Positions 49,602 to 58,439 of a stretch of DNA of 64,000 bases are shown here, in pieces. The DNA comes from Thermomonas beijingensis (GTDB lineage Bacteria; Pseudomonadota; Gammaproteobacteria; Xanthomonadales; Xanthomonadaceae). Location of the stretch: positions 84,867 through 148,866 of the forward strand of contig NZ_JAIQDJ010000005.1 of NCBI RefSeq assembly GCF_020034655.1. Direction: 5' to 3'. The first letter of the stretch is position 1. Each line of letters opens with the position of its first letter. Both the position numbers and the translations under genes were made by a program. Below the pieces are notes generated by a model, which was not told where the DNA came from, did no database searches, and saw only the letters and a program-made list of their open reading frames with translations.

Positions 49602-49770
49602 GCGTGCAGGGTTCCGGGCTGGGAGTGAAGCCCGACTATAGCCACAAATCAATCGCAATTGTTGCACTGCGACATGCTATTTTTCGAGCAACCCATGCCA
49701 AATGATTGCCCAGTGCGGCGGATGTGCCAGCGATGCTGGTCACTGTCTTCGCACGTCAGGAATACCGCCC

Positions 49771-51153
49771 ATGACCGATCCCCGCCTTGCTTCACTGAAC
49801 GCTGCGCTGCCTGCACTGCGCCTGCTGACTGATCCGGCCGATCTGCAGCACTACGGCCGCGACTGGACCCGGCGCTGGGCGCCCGCGCCCTTGGCCATTG
49901 CCCTGCCAAGCAGTGTGGATGAGGTGCAGGCGGTGGTGCGCTGGGCCAATGCGCAGGGCGTGGCCATCGTGCCTTCGGGCGGCCGCACCGGTCTGTCGGG
50001 GGGGGCGGTGGCGGCCAAGGGCGAGTTGGTCATCAGCCTGGAGCGCATGCATAAGGTGCTGGCCTTCGATGCGGTGGATCGCACGCTCACGGTGCAGGCC
50101 GGGATTGCCTTGCAAACCGCACAAGACGCCGCCCGCGACCACGGCTTGCAGTACCCGGTGGATTTTGCGTCACGCGGCTCGTGCAGCATCGGTGGCACAA
50201 TCGCTACCAATGCCGGCGGCATTCGCGTGGTGCGTTATGGCAACACGCGCGAGTGGGTGGCTGGGTTGAAAGTCGTCACCGGCAGCGGCGAGCTGGTCGA
50301 GCTTGGGCGTGCGCTGGTGAAAAATTCCAGTGGTTACGACTTGCGGCATCTGATGATTGCCTCGGAAGGCACCCTGGGCATCATCGTCGAGGCCACGCTC
50401 AAGCTCACCGACCCACCGCCGCCCAGCAATGTCATGTTGCTGGCGCTACCCTCGTTCGATGCACTGATGCAGGTGTTTGCCGCATTCCGTGCGCGCTTGC
50501 AATTGCAGGCCTTCGAATTTCTGACCGATGTGGCGCTCAAACATGTCCTTGCACATGGCGCGCAGCCGCCCTTCGCGGAAACGCATCCGTATTACGTTGT
50601 GACGGAGTTTGCCAGCGATGCAGCGAATGAAAGCGAGGCGCTGGCTGCGTTCGAGCAGTGCATGGAACAGGGGCTCGTCAGTGATGGCGTGATCAGCGCC
50701 AGCGACACACAAGCCGCGCAGCTCTGGCGTTTGCGTGAGGGCATCACCGAAAGTCTGGCCAAGTATGTGCCGTACAAAAATGATGTGTCGGTGCGCATTT
50801 CCGCGATGCCGGCGTTTTTGCAGGCCACGCAAGCCTTGCTTGGCAAGCAATACCCGCAGTTCGAGGTGGTATGGTTTGGCCATATCGGCGATGGCAACCT
50901 GCACATCAACATCCTGAAGCCAGACGCCATGTCGCAGGCCGACTTCGTGGCCGATTGCGAACGGGTGACCAAACTGCTGGCGAAAGTCCTGGAAGCACAC
51001 GGCGGCAGCATCTCCGCCGAACACGGTATTGGCCTGGTGAAGAAGCCTTACTTGGGCTGCACCCGCAGCGCCGCTGAAATCGCGCTGATGCGCGGGATCA
51101 AGGCGGTGCTGGATCCCAATGGCATCCTGAATCCGGGCAAAGTGTTCGATTGA
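49771..51153 (+). CDS. FAD-linked D-2-hydroxyacid (probably D-2-hydroxyglutarate) dehydrogenase
   Basis: 460 residues, VAO/GlcD family. The PP-loop VPSGGRTGLSGG and GSCSIGGTIATNAGG bind FAD. The C-terminal domain has the metal/substrate histidines in FGHIGDGNLHINI and SAEHGIG. Divergent from serA: D-2-hydroxyglutarate made by SerA needs such an enzyme for its removal, a coupling shown in Pseudomonas. D-lactate or glycolate are alternatives. AGGAA before the ATG. Ends directly against the convergent acetyltransferase. Confidence 0.88.
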   Translation: MTDPRLASLNAALPALRLLTDPADLQHYGRDWTRRWAPAPLAIALPSSVDEVQAVVRWANAQGVAIVPSGGRTGLSGGAVAAKGELVISLERMHKVLAFDAVDRTLTVQAGIALQTAQDAARDHGLQYPVDFASRGSCSIGGTIATNAGGIRVVRYGNTREWVAGLKVVTGSGELVELGRALVKNSSGYDLRHLMIASEGTLGIIVEATLKLTDPPPPSNVMLLALPSFDALMQVFAAFRARLQLQAFEFLTDVALKHVLAHGAQPPFAETHPYYVVTEFASDAANESEALAAFEQCMEQGLVSDGVISASDTQAAQLWRLREGITESLAKYVPYKNDVSVRISAMPAFLQATQALLGKQYPQFEVVWFGHIGDGNLHINILKPDAMSQADFVADCERVTKLLAKVLEAHGGSISAEHGIGLVKKPYLGCTRSAAEIALMRGIKAVLDPNGILNPGKVFD

Positions 51154-51750
51154 TCAACCGGCGACCAGTCGCGCATCCAGTCGTTTGCGCAGTTCAGGCC
51201 ATTCTGTATCGATGATGGAATAGCAGACGGTATCGCGCAGGCTGCCGTCCTTGTGGCGTTTGTGTTGGCGCAGCACGCCATCCTTGTGCGCGCCCAAACG
51301 CTCGATGGCGGCCTGCGAGCGCAGGTTGGCGTGACTGGTATGCAGGTACACCGTGCGCATGCCCAAGGCTTCAAAAGCGTGGCCCAGCAACAGGCGCTTG
51401 CAGGTGGTGTTGACGTGGCTGCGCTGCACGCTGGCGCGGTACCAGGTGTAGCCAATCGCCAGCGTGGGCACGCTGCTGTCGATGTCGTAATAGCGGGTAC
51501 TGCCCAGCACCTGGCCAGCGGCGTCCAGCACTGCAAATGGCAGCATCGTGCCGGCGTGCTGCCCGGCCAGTGCTGCTTCGATATAGGCACGGACGTCGGC
51601 AGGATTGGCTGCGGGCACGCTGGTGAAATTCAGGGTGGCCAGTGCGCCATCGCAGCTGGCGTCGATCAGGCCATCGACATGCGCCAGCGCCAGCGGTTCA
51701 AGCCGGACTCCGTGGGCTTTGAGGACGATGGGGGTGAGGACTGCGTGCAT
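51154..51750 (-). CDS. GNAT acetyltransferase, RimJ/RimL-like
   Basis: 198 residues. It resembles the RimJ/RimL branch, with LKAHGVRLEPLALAHVDGL at the start, GYTWYRASVQRSHVNTTCKRLLLGHAFE as the acetyl-CoA-binding segment and RLGAHKDGVLRQHKRHKDGSLRDTVCYSI at the end. Acceptor unknown. ATG at 51750; upstream residues are Arg/Ser-rich shadow of the hairpin region. Confidence 0.88.
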   Translation of the reverse strand: MHAVLTPIVLKAHGVRLEPLALAHVDGLIDASCDGALATLNFTSVPAANPADVRAYIEAALAGQHAGTMLPFAVLDAAGQVLGSTRYYDIDSSVPTLAIGYTWYRASVQRSHVNTTCKRLLLGHAFEALGMRTVYLHTSHANLRSQAAIERLGAHKDGVLRQHKRHKDGSLRDTVCYSIIDTEWPELRKRLDARLVAG

Positions 51751-51758
51751 GTGCGGAA

Positions 51759-51811
51759 GGTGTCGGGATCGGCGGGTGTTCGCGCAGCGAATGCCCGCCG
51801 ATCCCGACACC
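51759..51811. repeat. Long hairpin between efpL and the acetyltransferase
   Basis: Perfect 18-bp inverted repeat (GGTGTCGGGATCGGCGGG at 51759-51776 and its complement at 51794-51811) with a 17-nt loop. It lies 7 nt after the efpL stop, leftward. There is no T tract in either direction, so it may protect the transcript end or act as a Rho-linked element. Confidence 0.7.
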
Positions 51812-51818
51812 GCTCGGA

Positions 51819-52385
51819 TCAGTCGGCGCGCCCGCCAAATTCACCGGTGGTGGTGTTGACCCACACTTTTTCACCGCTGCCGATGTACTCGGGCACCATG
51901 ATTTCAATGCCGGTGGACAGCTTGGCCGGCTTCGGGCGCTTGGTGGCGGTGCCGCCCTTGAGTTCCGGCGGGGTTTCGATGACTTCCATGGCCACGCTCT
52001 GCGGCAATTGGATGGCCACCGGCGCATCGTCGATCAGCTGCACGTAGATGCCGGTCAGGTCATCCACGATGTAGCCTGCGGCCTCGCCAATCGCATCGGG
52101 ATCCAGTGTGTATGGGGTGTAGTCCTCGTCATCAAGGAACACGAAGGCATCACCATCCTTGTACGAATAGGTGCATTGGCGGCGGCTCATGTCCACTTCG
52201 CGCAAATCGTCATCACCATCAAAACTGGAATCCAGTTTGTTGCCGCCGGGGATGGAATACATCACGAAACGAAAGCGCACATTGCCACCGCGACCTTGCG
52301 GGCTGCTGCGTTCGATATCGCGGATTTGGTACACGCCGTTGTTGAATTCGACGACGTTGCCTTTCTTGATGTCGCAAGCTTTCAT
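51819..52385 (-). CDS. efpL: Elongation factor P-like protein EfpL (YeiP)
   Basis: 188 residues, three beta-barrel domains of the EF-P type. The YeiP features EDYTPYTLD and a C-terminus ending GRAD match. The tip loop SSPQGRGG carries Arg32 where EF-P has its modified lysine. EfpL relieves ribosome stalling at proline and other motifs. Canonical efp is not in this window. ATG at 52385. Confidence 0.94.
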   Translation of the reverse strand: MKACDIKKGNVVEFNNGVYQIRDIERSSPQGRGGNVRFRFVMYSIPGGNKLDSSFDGDDDLREVDMSRRQCTYSYKDGDAFVFLDDEDYTPYTLDPDAIGEAAGYIVDDLTGIYVQLIDDAPVAIQLPQSVAMEVIETPPELKGGTATKRPKPAKLSTGIEIMVPEYIGSGEKVWVNTTTGEFGGRAD

Positions 52386-52412
52386 AAATATCTCGTGGGG
52401 TACGTTCGTGGA

Positions 52413-53183
52413 TTACTTGGCGGCAAGGCGGGTTGCACCATCCAGCCGGATGGTTTCGCCGTTGAGGTAGGTGTTGGTGAGGATGTAGGCGACCAGGTCG
52501 GCGTATTCCTGCGGCTGACCCAGGCGTGACGGGAACGGGATGGTGGCTGCCAATGATTTCTGCACATCGTCGGGCATACCGTCCACCATCGGGGTCCAGA
52601 ACACACCGGGGGCCACGGTCATCACTCGGATGCCGAAGCGGGCCAGTTCGCGCGCCATCGGCAAGGTCATGCCCACCACGCCGCCTTTGGATGCCGAGTA
52701 GGCGGCCTGGCCGATCTGGCCTTCATACGCGGCCACCGATGCGGTATTGACGATCACGCCGCGTTCACCGTCGCTGCCGGCGTCGTTGTGCTGCATCCGC
52801 TCGGCACAGGTCTTGGCCACGTTGAAGCTGCCCACCAAATTCACCATCACCGTGGTCTGGAACTGCGACAGTGGCATCGCGCCGGTCTTGCCCAGCACAC
52901 GGCCCGCGCCCAGGATGCCGGCGCAGTTGATGCACGCATTCAGCCCACCAAGAAACGTGGTGGCGGCGCTGACATTCGCCACCACCGAGGCTTCATCGGT
53001 GACATCAGTTTTGAAAAACTGCGCATTGGTGGCACCCAGCTCGGCCACGGCAGTCGCGCCTTTGTCCGCATTGACATCGAACAGGGCGACCTTGCCGCCG
53101 TGGGCAACCAGGTGCTTGGCCACGGCAAAACCGAGACCGGAGACGCCGCCGGTGATCACGGCGCGGACGTTGGAGAGCTGCAT
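52413..53183 (-). CDS. Short-chain dehydrogenase, 3-hydroxyacyl-CoA type
   Basis: 256 residues, SDR. The cofactor motif TGGVSGLG, NCAG, the catalytic Ser in VNTASVAAYEG and YSASKGG are present. The overall pattern, including GVIVNTASVAAYEGQIGQAAYSASK and LDGATRLAAK, fits the HSD17B10-like/3-hydroxy-2-methylbutyryl-CoA or 3-hydroxyacyl-CoA dehydrogenases, suited to branched-chain or fatty acid oxidation. ATG at 53183. Confidence 0.88.
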   Translation of the reverse strand: MQLSNVRAVITGGVSGLGFAVAKHLVAHGGKVALFDVNADKGATAVAELGATNAQFFKTDVTDEASVVANVSAATTFLGGLNACINCAGILGAGRVLGKTGAMPLSQFQTTVMVNLVGSFNVAKTCAERMQHNDAGSDGERGVIVNTASVAAYEGQIGQAAYSASKGGVVGMTLPMARELARFGIRVMTVAPGVFWTPMVDGMPDDVQKSLAATIPFPSRLGQPQEYADLVAYILTNTYLNGETIRLDGATRLAAK

Positions 53184-53278
53184 GGGGAATTTCTGCGGGC
53201 GGGAAACCCGCGATTTTAGCGGATGTGCGCCGCAGGAGCGTTGACGCGATCCAATGTCATTACGCCGAAGCGGTGCGC

Positions 53279-53764
53279 CTACAGGGTGCGTGCGTAGAAC
53301 ACATTGCAACCGCCATGCCCGGTGGCACCCAGCGGGCCGGCAATGCGCTGGAAACCGCTGCGTTCATACAGGCGCATCGCCGCATCCATGCCGTTCAGCG
53401 TTTCCAAGTAGCACTGGCGAAAGCCGGCTTCGCGGGCGGCGGCAAGGCAGCGGGCCATCATTGCTGTGCCCGCGCCGATGCCGCGTGCTGCGGGCAAAAA
53501 ATACATTTTGCGCAGCTCACAAATACTGGCATCGCCACCGGTGAGCGGCGCGATGCCGGCACCGCCCAGCACGCGGCCGTCCTGTTCCAGCACGAAGTAG
53601 GCATGGCGTGGCTGTGCGTACGCACGCTGCATCCAGTCCACTTCCGGGTCTGCAATCGCAAAGCCGCTGCCGATAGCGCCAAATTCCGGCATGACGCTGC
53701 GGATGATGGCGGCCATCGCGGCATCGTCATCGCTGTGGATGGGTCGGATGGTGAAATTGCTCAT
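53279..53764 (-). CDS. GNAT acetyltransferase
   Basis: 161 residues. Acetyl-CoA-binding motif A is seen as LRKMYFLPAARGIGAGTAMM, and LETLNGMDAAMRLYERSGF is motif B. Acceptor unknown. Starts 9 nt after the PAS-GGDEF-EAL gene in the same direction, so it is the last gene of the liu-type run. Confidence 0.9.
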   Translation of the reverse strand: MSNFTIRPIHSDDDAAMAAIIRSVMPEFGAIGSGFAIADPEVDWMQRAYAQPRHAYFVLEQDGRVLGGAGIAPLTGGDASICELRKMYFLPAARGIGAGTAMMARCLAAAREAGFRQCYLETLNGMDAAMRLYERSGFQRIAGPLGATGHGGCNVFYARTL

Positions 53765-53773
53765 TGCATAACC

Positions 53774-55549
53774 TCAGGCTTGTGCTGCAAGCCGCTTGCC
53801 GAATTCGCCTGGCAGCAGACCAGGTGCGAACAGGAAGCCTTGCCCAATGGTGACCCCGAGCCGTAGCAGATGATCACGCTGTGCCTCGGTTTCAATACCT
53901 TCGGCAATCATGCCCAAGCCCAGGCTGCGGGCGATGCCGACCACGGTCTGGCAAATGGCCTCGTCGGATTTGTTGCCGGGGATACCCTGCAAAAATCCGT
54001 GGCTGAGCTTGAGTGCGTGGATCGGCAGGCGACGCAAATAATTCAGCGCGCTATAGCCTTCGCCAAAATCGTCGATGGATAGCCGCACGCCTAATTTGCG
54101 CAGGTCGTCGAACACTTTGCTGGTGTCGGCGGCATCTTCCACCAACACCCGTTCGGTCAATTCCAGCTCCAGCGCATGGCCGGGCAGGCCGGCTTCCTCC
54201 AGCATCTGCTGAACGCTACCGGCTAGATTTTCACCGGCGAATTGGCGATACGACACATTGACCGACACGCGCTCGATCGGCAGATCCTGTTCCTTCCAGC
54301 GCCGCATCTGATGGCAGGCTTCCTGCAAGACCCAGCGTCCGATACGGACGATTTCACCGGTGGATTCGGCCAAATCAATAAACCGATCCGGGGCCATCGG
54401 CCCCAGCTCCGGGTTGTGCCAACGCAACAGCGCTTCGGCGGCAAAAATACGGCCGCTGCGCAAGTCCACCTGCGGCTGATACACCAAATGGAATTCGTTG
54501 TTGTCAACCGCGCGACGCAGGCGGGTTTCGGTCTGCAGACGCTCTTGCTGGCGCTGTGCCAACGCCGGTGAAAAGGTATGAAACCCATTGCGCCGGCGAC
54601 GCTTGCTTTCGTACATCGCCACGTCGGCGTTTTGGATCAATTGCCTGGAAGTATTGCCGTCGCAGCTGCCTCGCGAGATGCCAATACTGGTGGTGACACT
54701 GAAGTCATCCTTGCCCAAGCGAAACGGCACCAAAAACGCGCTTTGAATGACACGCGCCAAACGCTCCGGGTGGTCCGGGTCGGTGTCGGTGCGGGTGGCG
54801 ACCAAAAATTCATCACCACCAAATCTGGCAATGTGCCCCTCGTGACCCACTGCACCGCGAATGCGTTGGGCGGCTTCCACCAGCAATTGATCGCCGGCAT
54901 CGTGGCCAAGCAGATCATTGACGATTTTGAAGCGATCCAGATCGATGTACAGCAGTGCAAGGTGGGCGCCCGCACCGCTGTGCAGTTGGCTGGCAACAAC
55001 CTCCAGAATGGCATCGCGATTGAGTAGCCCGGTCAGTGCGTCAGTACGCGCTTGATGGCGAAGCTCGGCTTCTGCACGCTTACGATCGGTGATGTCTTGC
55101 AGCGTGCCACTGAAGCGATGATTGGCGGGGTCTTGTGGATCAGGCTCACCAATCACGCTGACCCAGAACGGCGTGCTGTCGGCTTGCGCACCTTGCAATT
55201 CCAAGTCAAAGCCGGTGCCTTCGGTGATGCTGTACAAGGTTGTTTGCAGGCGTCGTCGATCTTCTGGCAATAAACACGCCAGCAGGTCTGTCATGGTGGT
55301 GGCTGGGGTTGTGGCACCCAGGATGTGCAGCGCTTCACTGGTAAGATAGAGCGCATCACTGGCGCGATTCCACTGCCAGCCGCCAATCAGTGCGAGTTCC
55401 TGCACGCGTCGAAACAACGTCTTGTCGCGCTGCACCTCATCGAACAAGGTTTGGTAGCTGGCCTGTTCACGGGCCAGGGCATCGCGGGTGTGTTGCAACG
55501 CGCTACGCAGAGCATCCAGATCGCGCTCGCCAGATGCGCTGGCATTCAT
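53774..55549 (-). CDS. Cytosolic PAS-GGDEF-EAL cyclic-di-GMP protein
   Basis: 591 residues with no membrane segment. An N-terminal coiled coil (about 8-45), a PAS domain (about 45-155), GGDEF at 244-248 and EAL at 372-374. The EAL catalytic set is complete by eye: Glu372, NVS, ELTE, the Asp pair at 493-494 (IDDFGEG, with Glu replacing the usual Thr in loop 6), Lys514, AEGIE and GQG. Loop-6 change may affect dimer-dependent activity. Its ATG overlaps the stop of the HMG-CoA lyase gene. Confidence 0.93.
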   Translation of the reverse strand: MNASASGERDLDALRSALQHTRDALAREQASYQTLFDEVQRDKTLFRRVQELALIGGWQWNRASDALYLTSEALHILGATTPATTMTDLLACLLPEDRRRLQTTLYSITEGTGFDLELQGAQADSTPFWVSVIGEPDPQDPANHRFSGTLQDITDRKRAEAELRHQARTDALTGLLNRDAILEVVASQLHSGAGAHLALLYIDLDRFKIVNDLLGHDAGDQLLVEAAQRIRGAVGHEGHIARFGGDEFLVATRTDTDPDHPERLARVIQSAFLVPFRLGKDDFSVTTSIGISRGSCDGNTSRQLIQNADVAMYESKRRRRNGFHTFSPALAQRQQERLQTETRLRRAVDNNEFHLVYQPQVDLRSGRIFAAEALLRWHNPELGPMAPDRFIDLAESTGEIVRIGRWVLQEACHQMRRWKEQDLPIERVSVNVSYRQFAGENLAGSVQQMLEEAGLPGHALELELTERVLVEDAADTSKVFDDLRKLGVRLSIDDFGEGYSALNYLRRLPIHALKLSHGFLQGIPGNKSDEAICQTVVGIARSLGLGMIAEGIETEAQRDHLLRLGVTIGQGFLFAPGLLPGEFGKRLAAQA

Positions 55550-56448
55550 GCGGCCATGGCCTTGCCCGCTTTGCTGCCGGTTTCGCGCCCAAGCAAGCGG
55601 GCCAACCAGCGGCCGGTGTCGGCCAGTTTGGGTAAATCAATACCGGTGTGGATGCCAAGGCCGTGCAGCATGTACACCACGTCTTCGCTGGCCACATTGC
55701 CGCTGGCGCCCTTGGCATACGGGCAGCCGCCGGCACCGGACACAGCGGCATCCACCACTGTCACACCTTCTTCCAAGCACGCCAGGACATTGGCCAAAGC
55801 CTGCCCCCAGGTGTCATGGAAGTGGATCGCCAGCGCCGCCATGGGGACCTCACTGGCCACTGCACTCAGCATCGCCCGCGCCTTGGCGGGTGTACCGATG
55901 CCGATGGTGTCGCCCAGTGAGATTTCATAGCAGCCCATCGCGTGCAGCGCTGTGGCCACGCGAACCACATCGCGCAGTGGCACGTCACCCTGATACGGGC
56001 AGCCGAGCACGGTAGAGACATAGCCGCGCACTTGGATGCCATCCTGCTTGGCGCGTTCGAGGATGGGCGCAAAGCGGGCCAGGGATTCGTCGATGCCGGC
56101 ATTGGTGTTTTTCAGATTGAAGGTTTCCGAGGCGGCAGTGAACACTGCCACTTCGGTGGCACCGGCAGCCAATGCGCGGGCATAGCCGGCTTCGTTGGGC
56201 ACCAGGACCGGATAACGGATGCCGGGGGCGCGGGTGATCCCGGCCATCACATCACTGGCATCGGCCATCTGTGGCACCCATTTGGGGCTGACGAAGGCGG
56301 CGGCCTCGATACTGCGCAGACCGGTATTGGAAAGCCGGTTGATCAGTTCGATCTTGTGCGCAGTGCCGATGTCGATTTTTTCATTTTGCAGGCCATCACG
56401 GGGGCCCACTTCCACGATGCGCACTGCTGCCGGCATCCGCATTGTCAT
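55546..56448 (-). CDS. liuE: Hydroxymethylglutaryl-CoA lyase
   Basis: 300 residues, TIM barrel of the HMGL/DRE family. It cleaves HMG-CoA to acetyl-CoA and acetoacetate, the last step of leucine breakdown. VEVGPRDGLQNE holds the metal/catalytic Arg-Asp. The catalytic Cys is in GAGGCPYAKGASGN, and the metal histidines are in HFHDTWG. Overlaps both neighbours by 4 nt. Confidence 0.95.
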   Translation of the reverse strand: MTMRMPAAVRIVEVGPRDGLQNEKIDIGTAHKIELINRLSNTGLRSIEAAAFVSPKWVPQMADASDVMAGITRAPGIRYPVLVPNEAGYARALAAGATEVAVFTAASETFNLKNTNAGIDESLARFAPILERAKQDGIQVRGYVSTVLGCPYQGDVPLRDVVRVATALHAMGCYEISLGDTIGIGTPAKARAMLSAVASEVPMAALAIHFHDTWGQALANVLACLEEGVTVVDAAVSGAGGCPYAKGASGNVASEDVVYMLHGLGIHTGIDLPKLADTGRWLARLLGRETGSKAGKAMAA

Positions 56449-58439
56449 TGCTCCAAGGTGGCCAAGACGGCATCGGCTTCGACAAAGTCACCGGCCTGCG
56501 CGCGCAGCTCGGCGACCACGCCTGCGCGTGGGGCCTTCAACGCCAATTCCATTTTCATCGCTTCCAGTACCAACAACACAGCCCCGGCATTGACGGTATC
56601 GCCGGGCTTGGCCTGCACCAACACCACGCGCCCGGGCATCGGTGCGCGAATGCGGTGTTCGGATGCACTGGCAGCTTCCGCGTGCCGACGATACACGGAC
56701 TCCACCTGCAAGCGCAGGCGTTGCAGGCCATCGTGTACCAGTACGTTATCGGCATGCAGGGTGCTGCGAAAACGGTGCATATTGCCATCGATACGCAGGC
56801 TCAGTGTTTCGCCATCCAGCCGTGCACCGGCGATGGTATGGACACGCGCATCCCATGTGATCTGGTAGTGGCCCGCATAGCCTTGCGCCAGTGGTTCGAT
56901 GCGTTGCTCACCGTGCAGGAAGGCCAGCCGACGGTTGCCGGCATGGCCCAGTCGCCAACCGTCCACACAGGCCCATGGGGAGGTGGGATCTGGCGTGTGT
57001 GCGGCGTTGCAGTCGGCGGCGTGCTCTTGCGTCAACAGATGCACCACCGTGGCAGCCAACACCAATGCCGGATCCAGCGTGGCCGGGCTCAGGAATTCAT
57101 CCAGATGGCGGTCTAGGTAGCCGGTGTCGATGCGGCCTTCCACCACCGCTGGGTGGCGGATCAGGCGTTCGAGAAAGGCGATGTTCGATTTTGGCCCGGC
57201 AATTTCGCAGGCCGCCAATGCTTCGCGCATACGCGCCAAGGCGCGTGGGCGATCTTCATCCCAAACAATGAGTTTGGCGATCATCGGGTCATAGAAGATG
57301 GTGACGACATCGCCTTCGATCACGCCCGAATCAATGCGCACCGCGCGCGATGCCGCTGGCAGGCGCAAGGTCTGCAAGGTGCCAGAGCCGGGCAGGAAGC
57401 CGGCATCGGGGTCTTCCGCGTACAGCCGCACTTCAATGGCATGGCCGTGCTGGCGGATGGCGTCCTGTGCCAGCGGCAGCGCCTGTCCGTCGGCAATGCG
57501 CAATTGCCATTCCACCAGATCCAGCCCGGTCACTTCTTCGGTGACGGGGTGTTCGACCTGCAGGCGAGTGTTGATCTCCATGAAATAGAAACCGCCATCT
57601 TGCGCGACGATGAATTCCACCGTGCCCGCGTTGGCGTAATCAATCGCATGCGCGGCTTGTACAGCGGCAGCGCCCATTGCAGAACGCAGCTCGGGCGTGA
57701 GGAACGGCGATGGCGATTCTTCCAATACTTTTTGGTAGCGCCGCTGTGCAGAACATTCGCGTTCGCCCAAATGGATCGCGTGGCCGTGATGGTCGCCAAA
57801 GATCTGGATTTCGATATGCCGGGGGTGTTCGATGTAGCGCTCCAGCAACACGCGGTCGCGGCCAAAGGCGTTTTTGGCTTCGCGCTGGCAACTTTCCAGA
57901 TTCGATAAAAACTCGCCCGCGCTGCGCACGATGCGCATGCCTTTGCCGCCGCCGCCGTGTGCGGCCTTGATCATCAGCGGGTAGCCAATGCGGTCGGCTT
58001 CACCTTGCAGCAGGTCGCGGGATTGGTCTTCGCCGGTATAGCCCGGCACCACTGGTACGCCGGCCGCTGCCATCAGATCCTTGGCCCCGGCCTTGCTGCC
58101 CATCTTGCGCATCGACGCGCCGGACGGGCCGATAAAGGCAATTCCGGCGGCTTGCACCGCGTCGGCAAAGTCGGCGTTCTCACTGAGAAAACCATAGCCA
58201 GGATGGATCGCCTGCGCGCCGGTTTTTTTCGCGACGTCCAAAATGGCATCACCGCGCAGATAGCTGTCCTGCGGACGCGGTCCACCGATGCAATGCGCTT
58301 CATCGGCCAGCCGTACATGCTGGGCATCGGCATCGGCTTCGGAAAACACCGCCACGGTGCGGATACCCAACTTGCGCGCGGTGCGGATCACGCGACAGGC
58401 GATTTCGCCACGGTTGGCGATCAGGATGGTGTGGAACAT
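56445..58439 (-). CDS. liuD: Methylcrotonoyl-CoA carboxylase, biotin-containing alpha subunit
   Basis: 664 residues: biotin carboxylase (about 1-450) with the ATP-grasp segment KAAHGGGGKGMR, then the linker/BT domain and a C-terminal biotinyl domain with Lys629 in EAMKME. Neighbours coding for methylglutaconyl-CoA hydratase and HMG-CoA lyase identify the leucine pathway rather than propionyl- or acetyl-CoA carboxylase. The beta subunit and isovaleryl-CoA dehydrogenase are not in the window. Confidence 0.93.
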   Translation of the reverse strand: MFHTILIANRGEIACRVIRTARKLGIRTVAVFSEADADAQHVRLADEAHCIGGPRPQDSYLRGDAILDVAKKTGAQAIHPGYGFLSENADFADAVQAAGIAFIGPSGASMRKMGSKAGAKDLMAAAGVPVVPGYTGEDQSRDLLQGEADRIGYPLMIKAAHGGGGKGMRIVRSAGEFLSNLESCQREAKNAFGRDRVLLERYIEHPRHIEIQIFGDHHGHAIHLGERECSAQRRYQKVLEESPSPFLTPELRSAMGAAAVQAAHAIDYANAGTVEFIVAQDGGFYFMEINTRLQVEHPVTEEVTGLDLVEWQLRIADGQALPLAQDAIRQHGHAIEVRLYAEDPDAGFLPGSGTLQTLRLPAASRAVRIDSGVIEGDVVTIFYDPMIAKLIVWDEDRPRALARMREALAACEIAGPKSNIAFLERLIRHPAVVEGRIDTGYLDRHLDEFLSPATLDPALVLAATVVHLLTQEHAADCNAAHTPDPTSPWACVDGWRLGHAGNRRLAFLHGEQRIEPLAQGYAGHYQITWDARVHTIAGARLDGETLSLRIDGNMHRFRSTLHADNVLVHDGLQRLRLQVESVYRRHAEAASASEHRIRAPMPGRVVLVQAKPGDTVNAGAVLLVLEAMKMELALKAPRAGVVAELRAQAGDFVEADAVLATLEQ

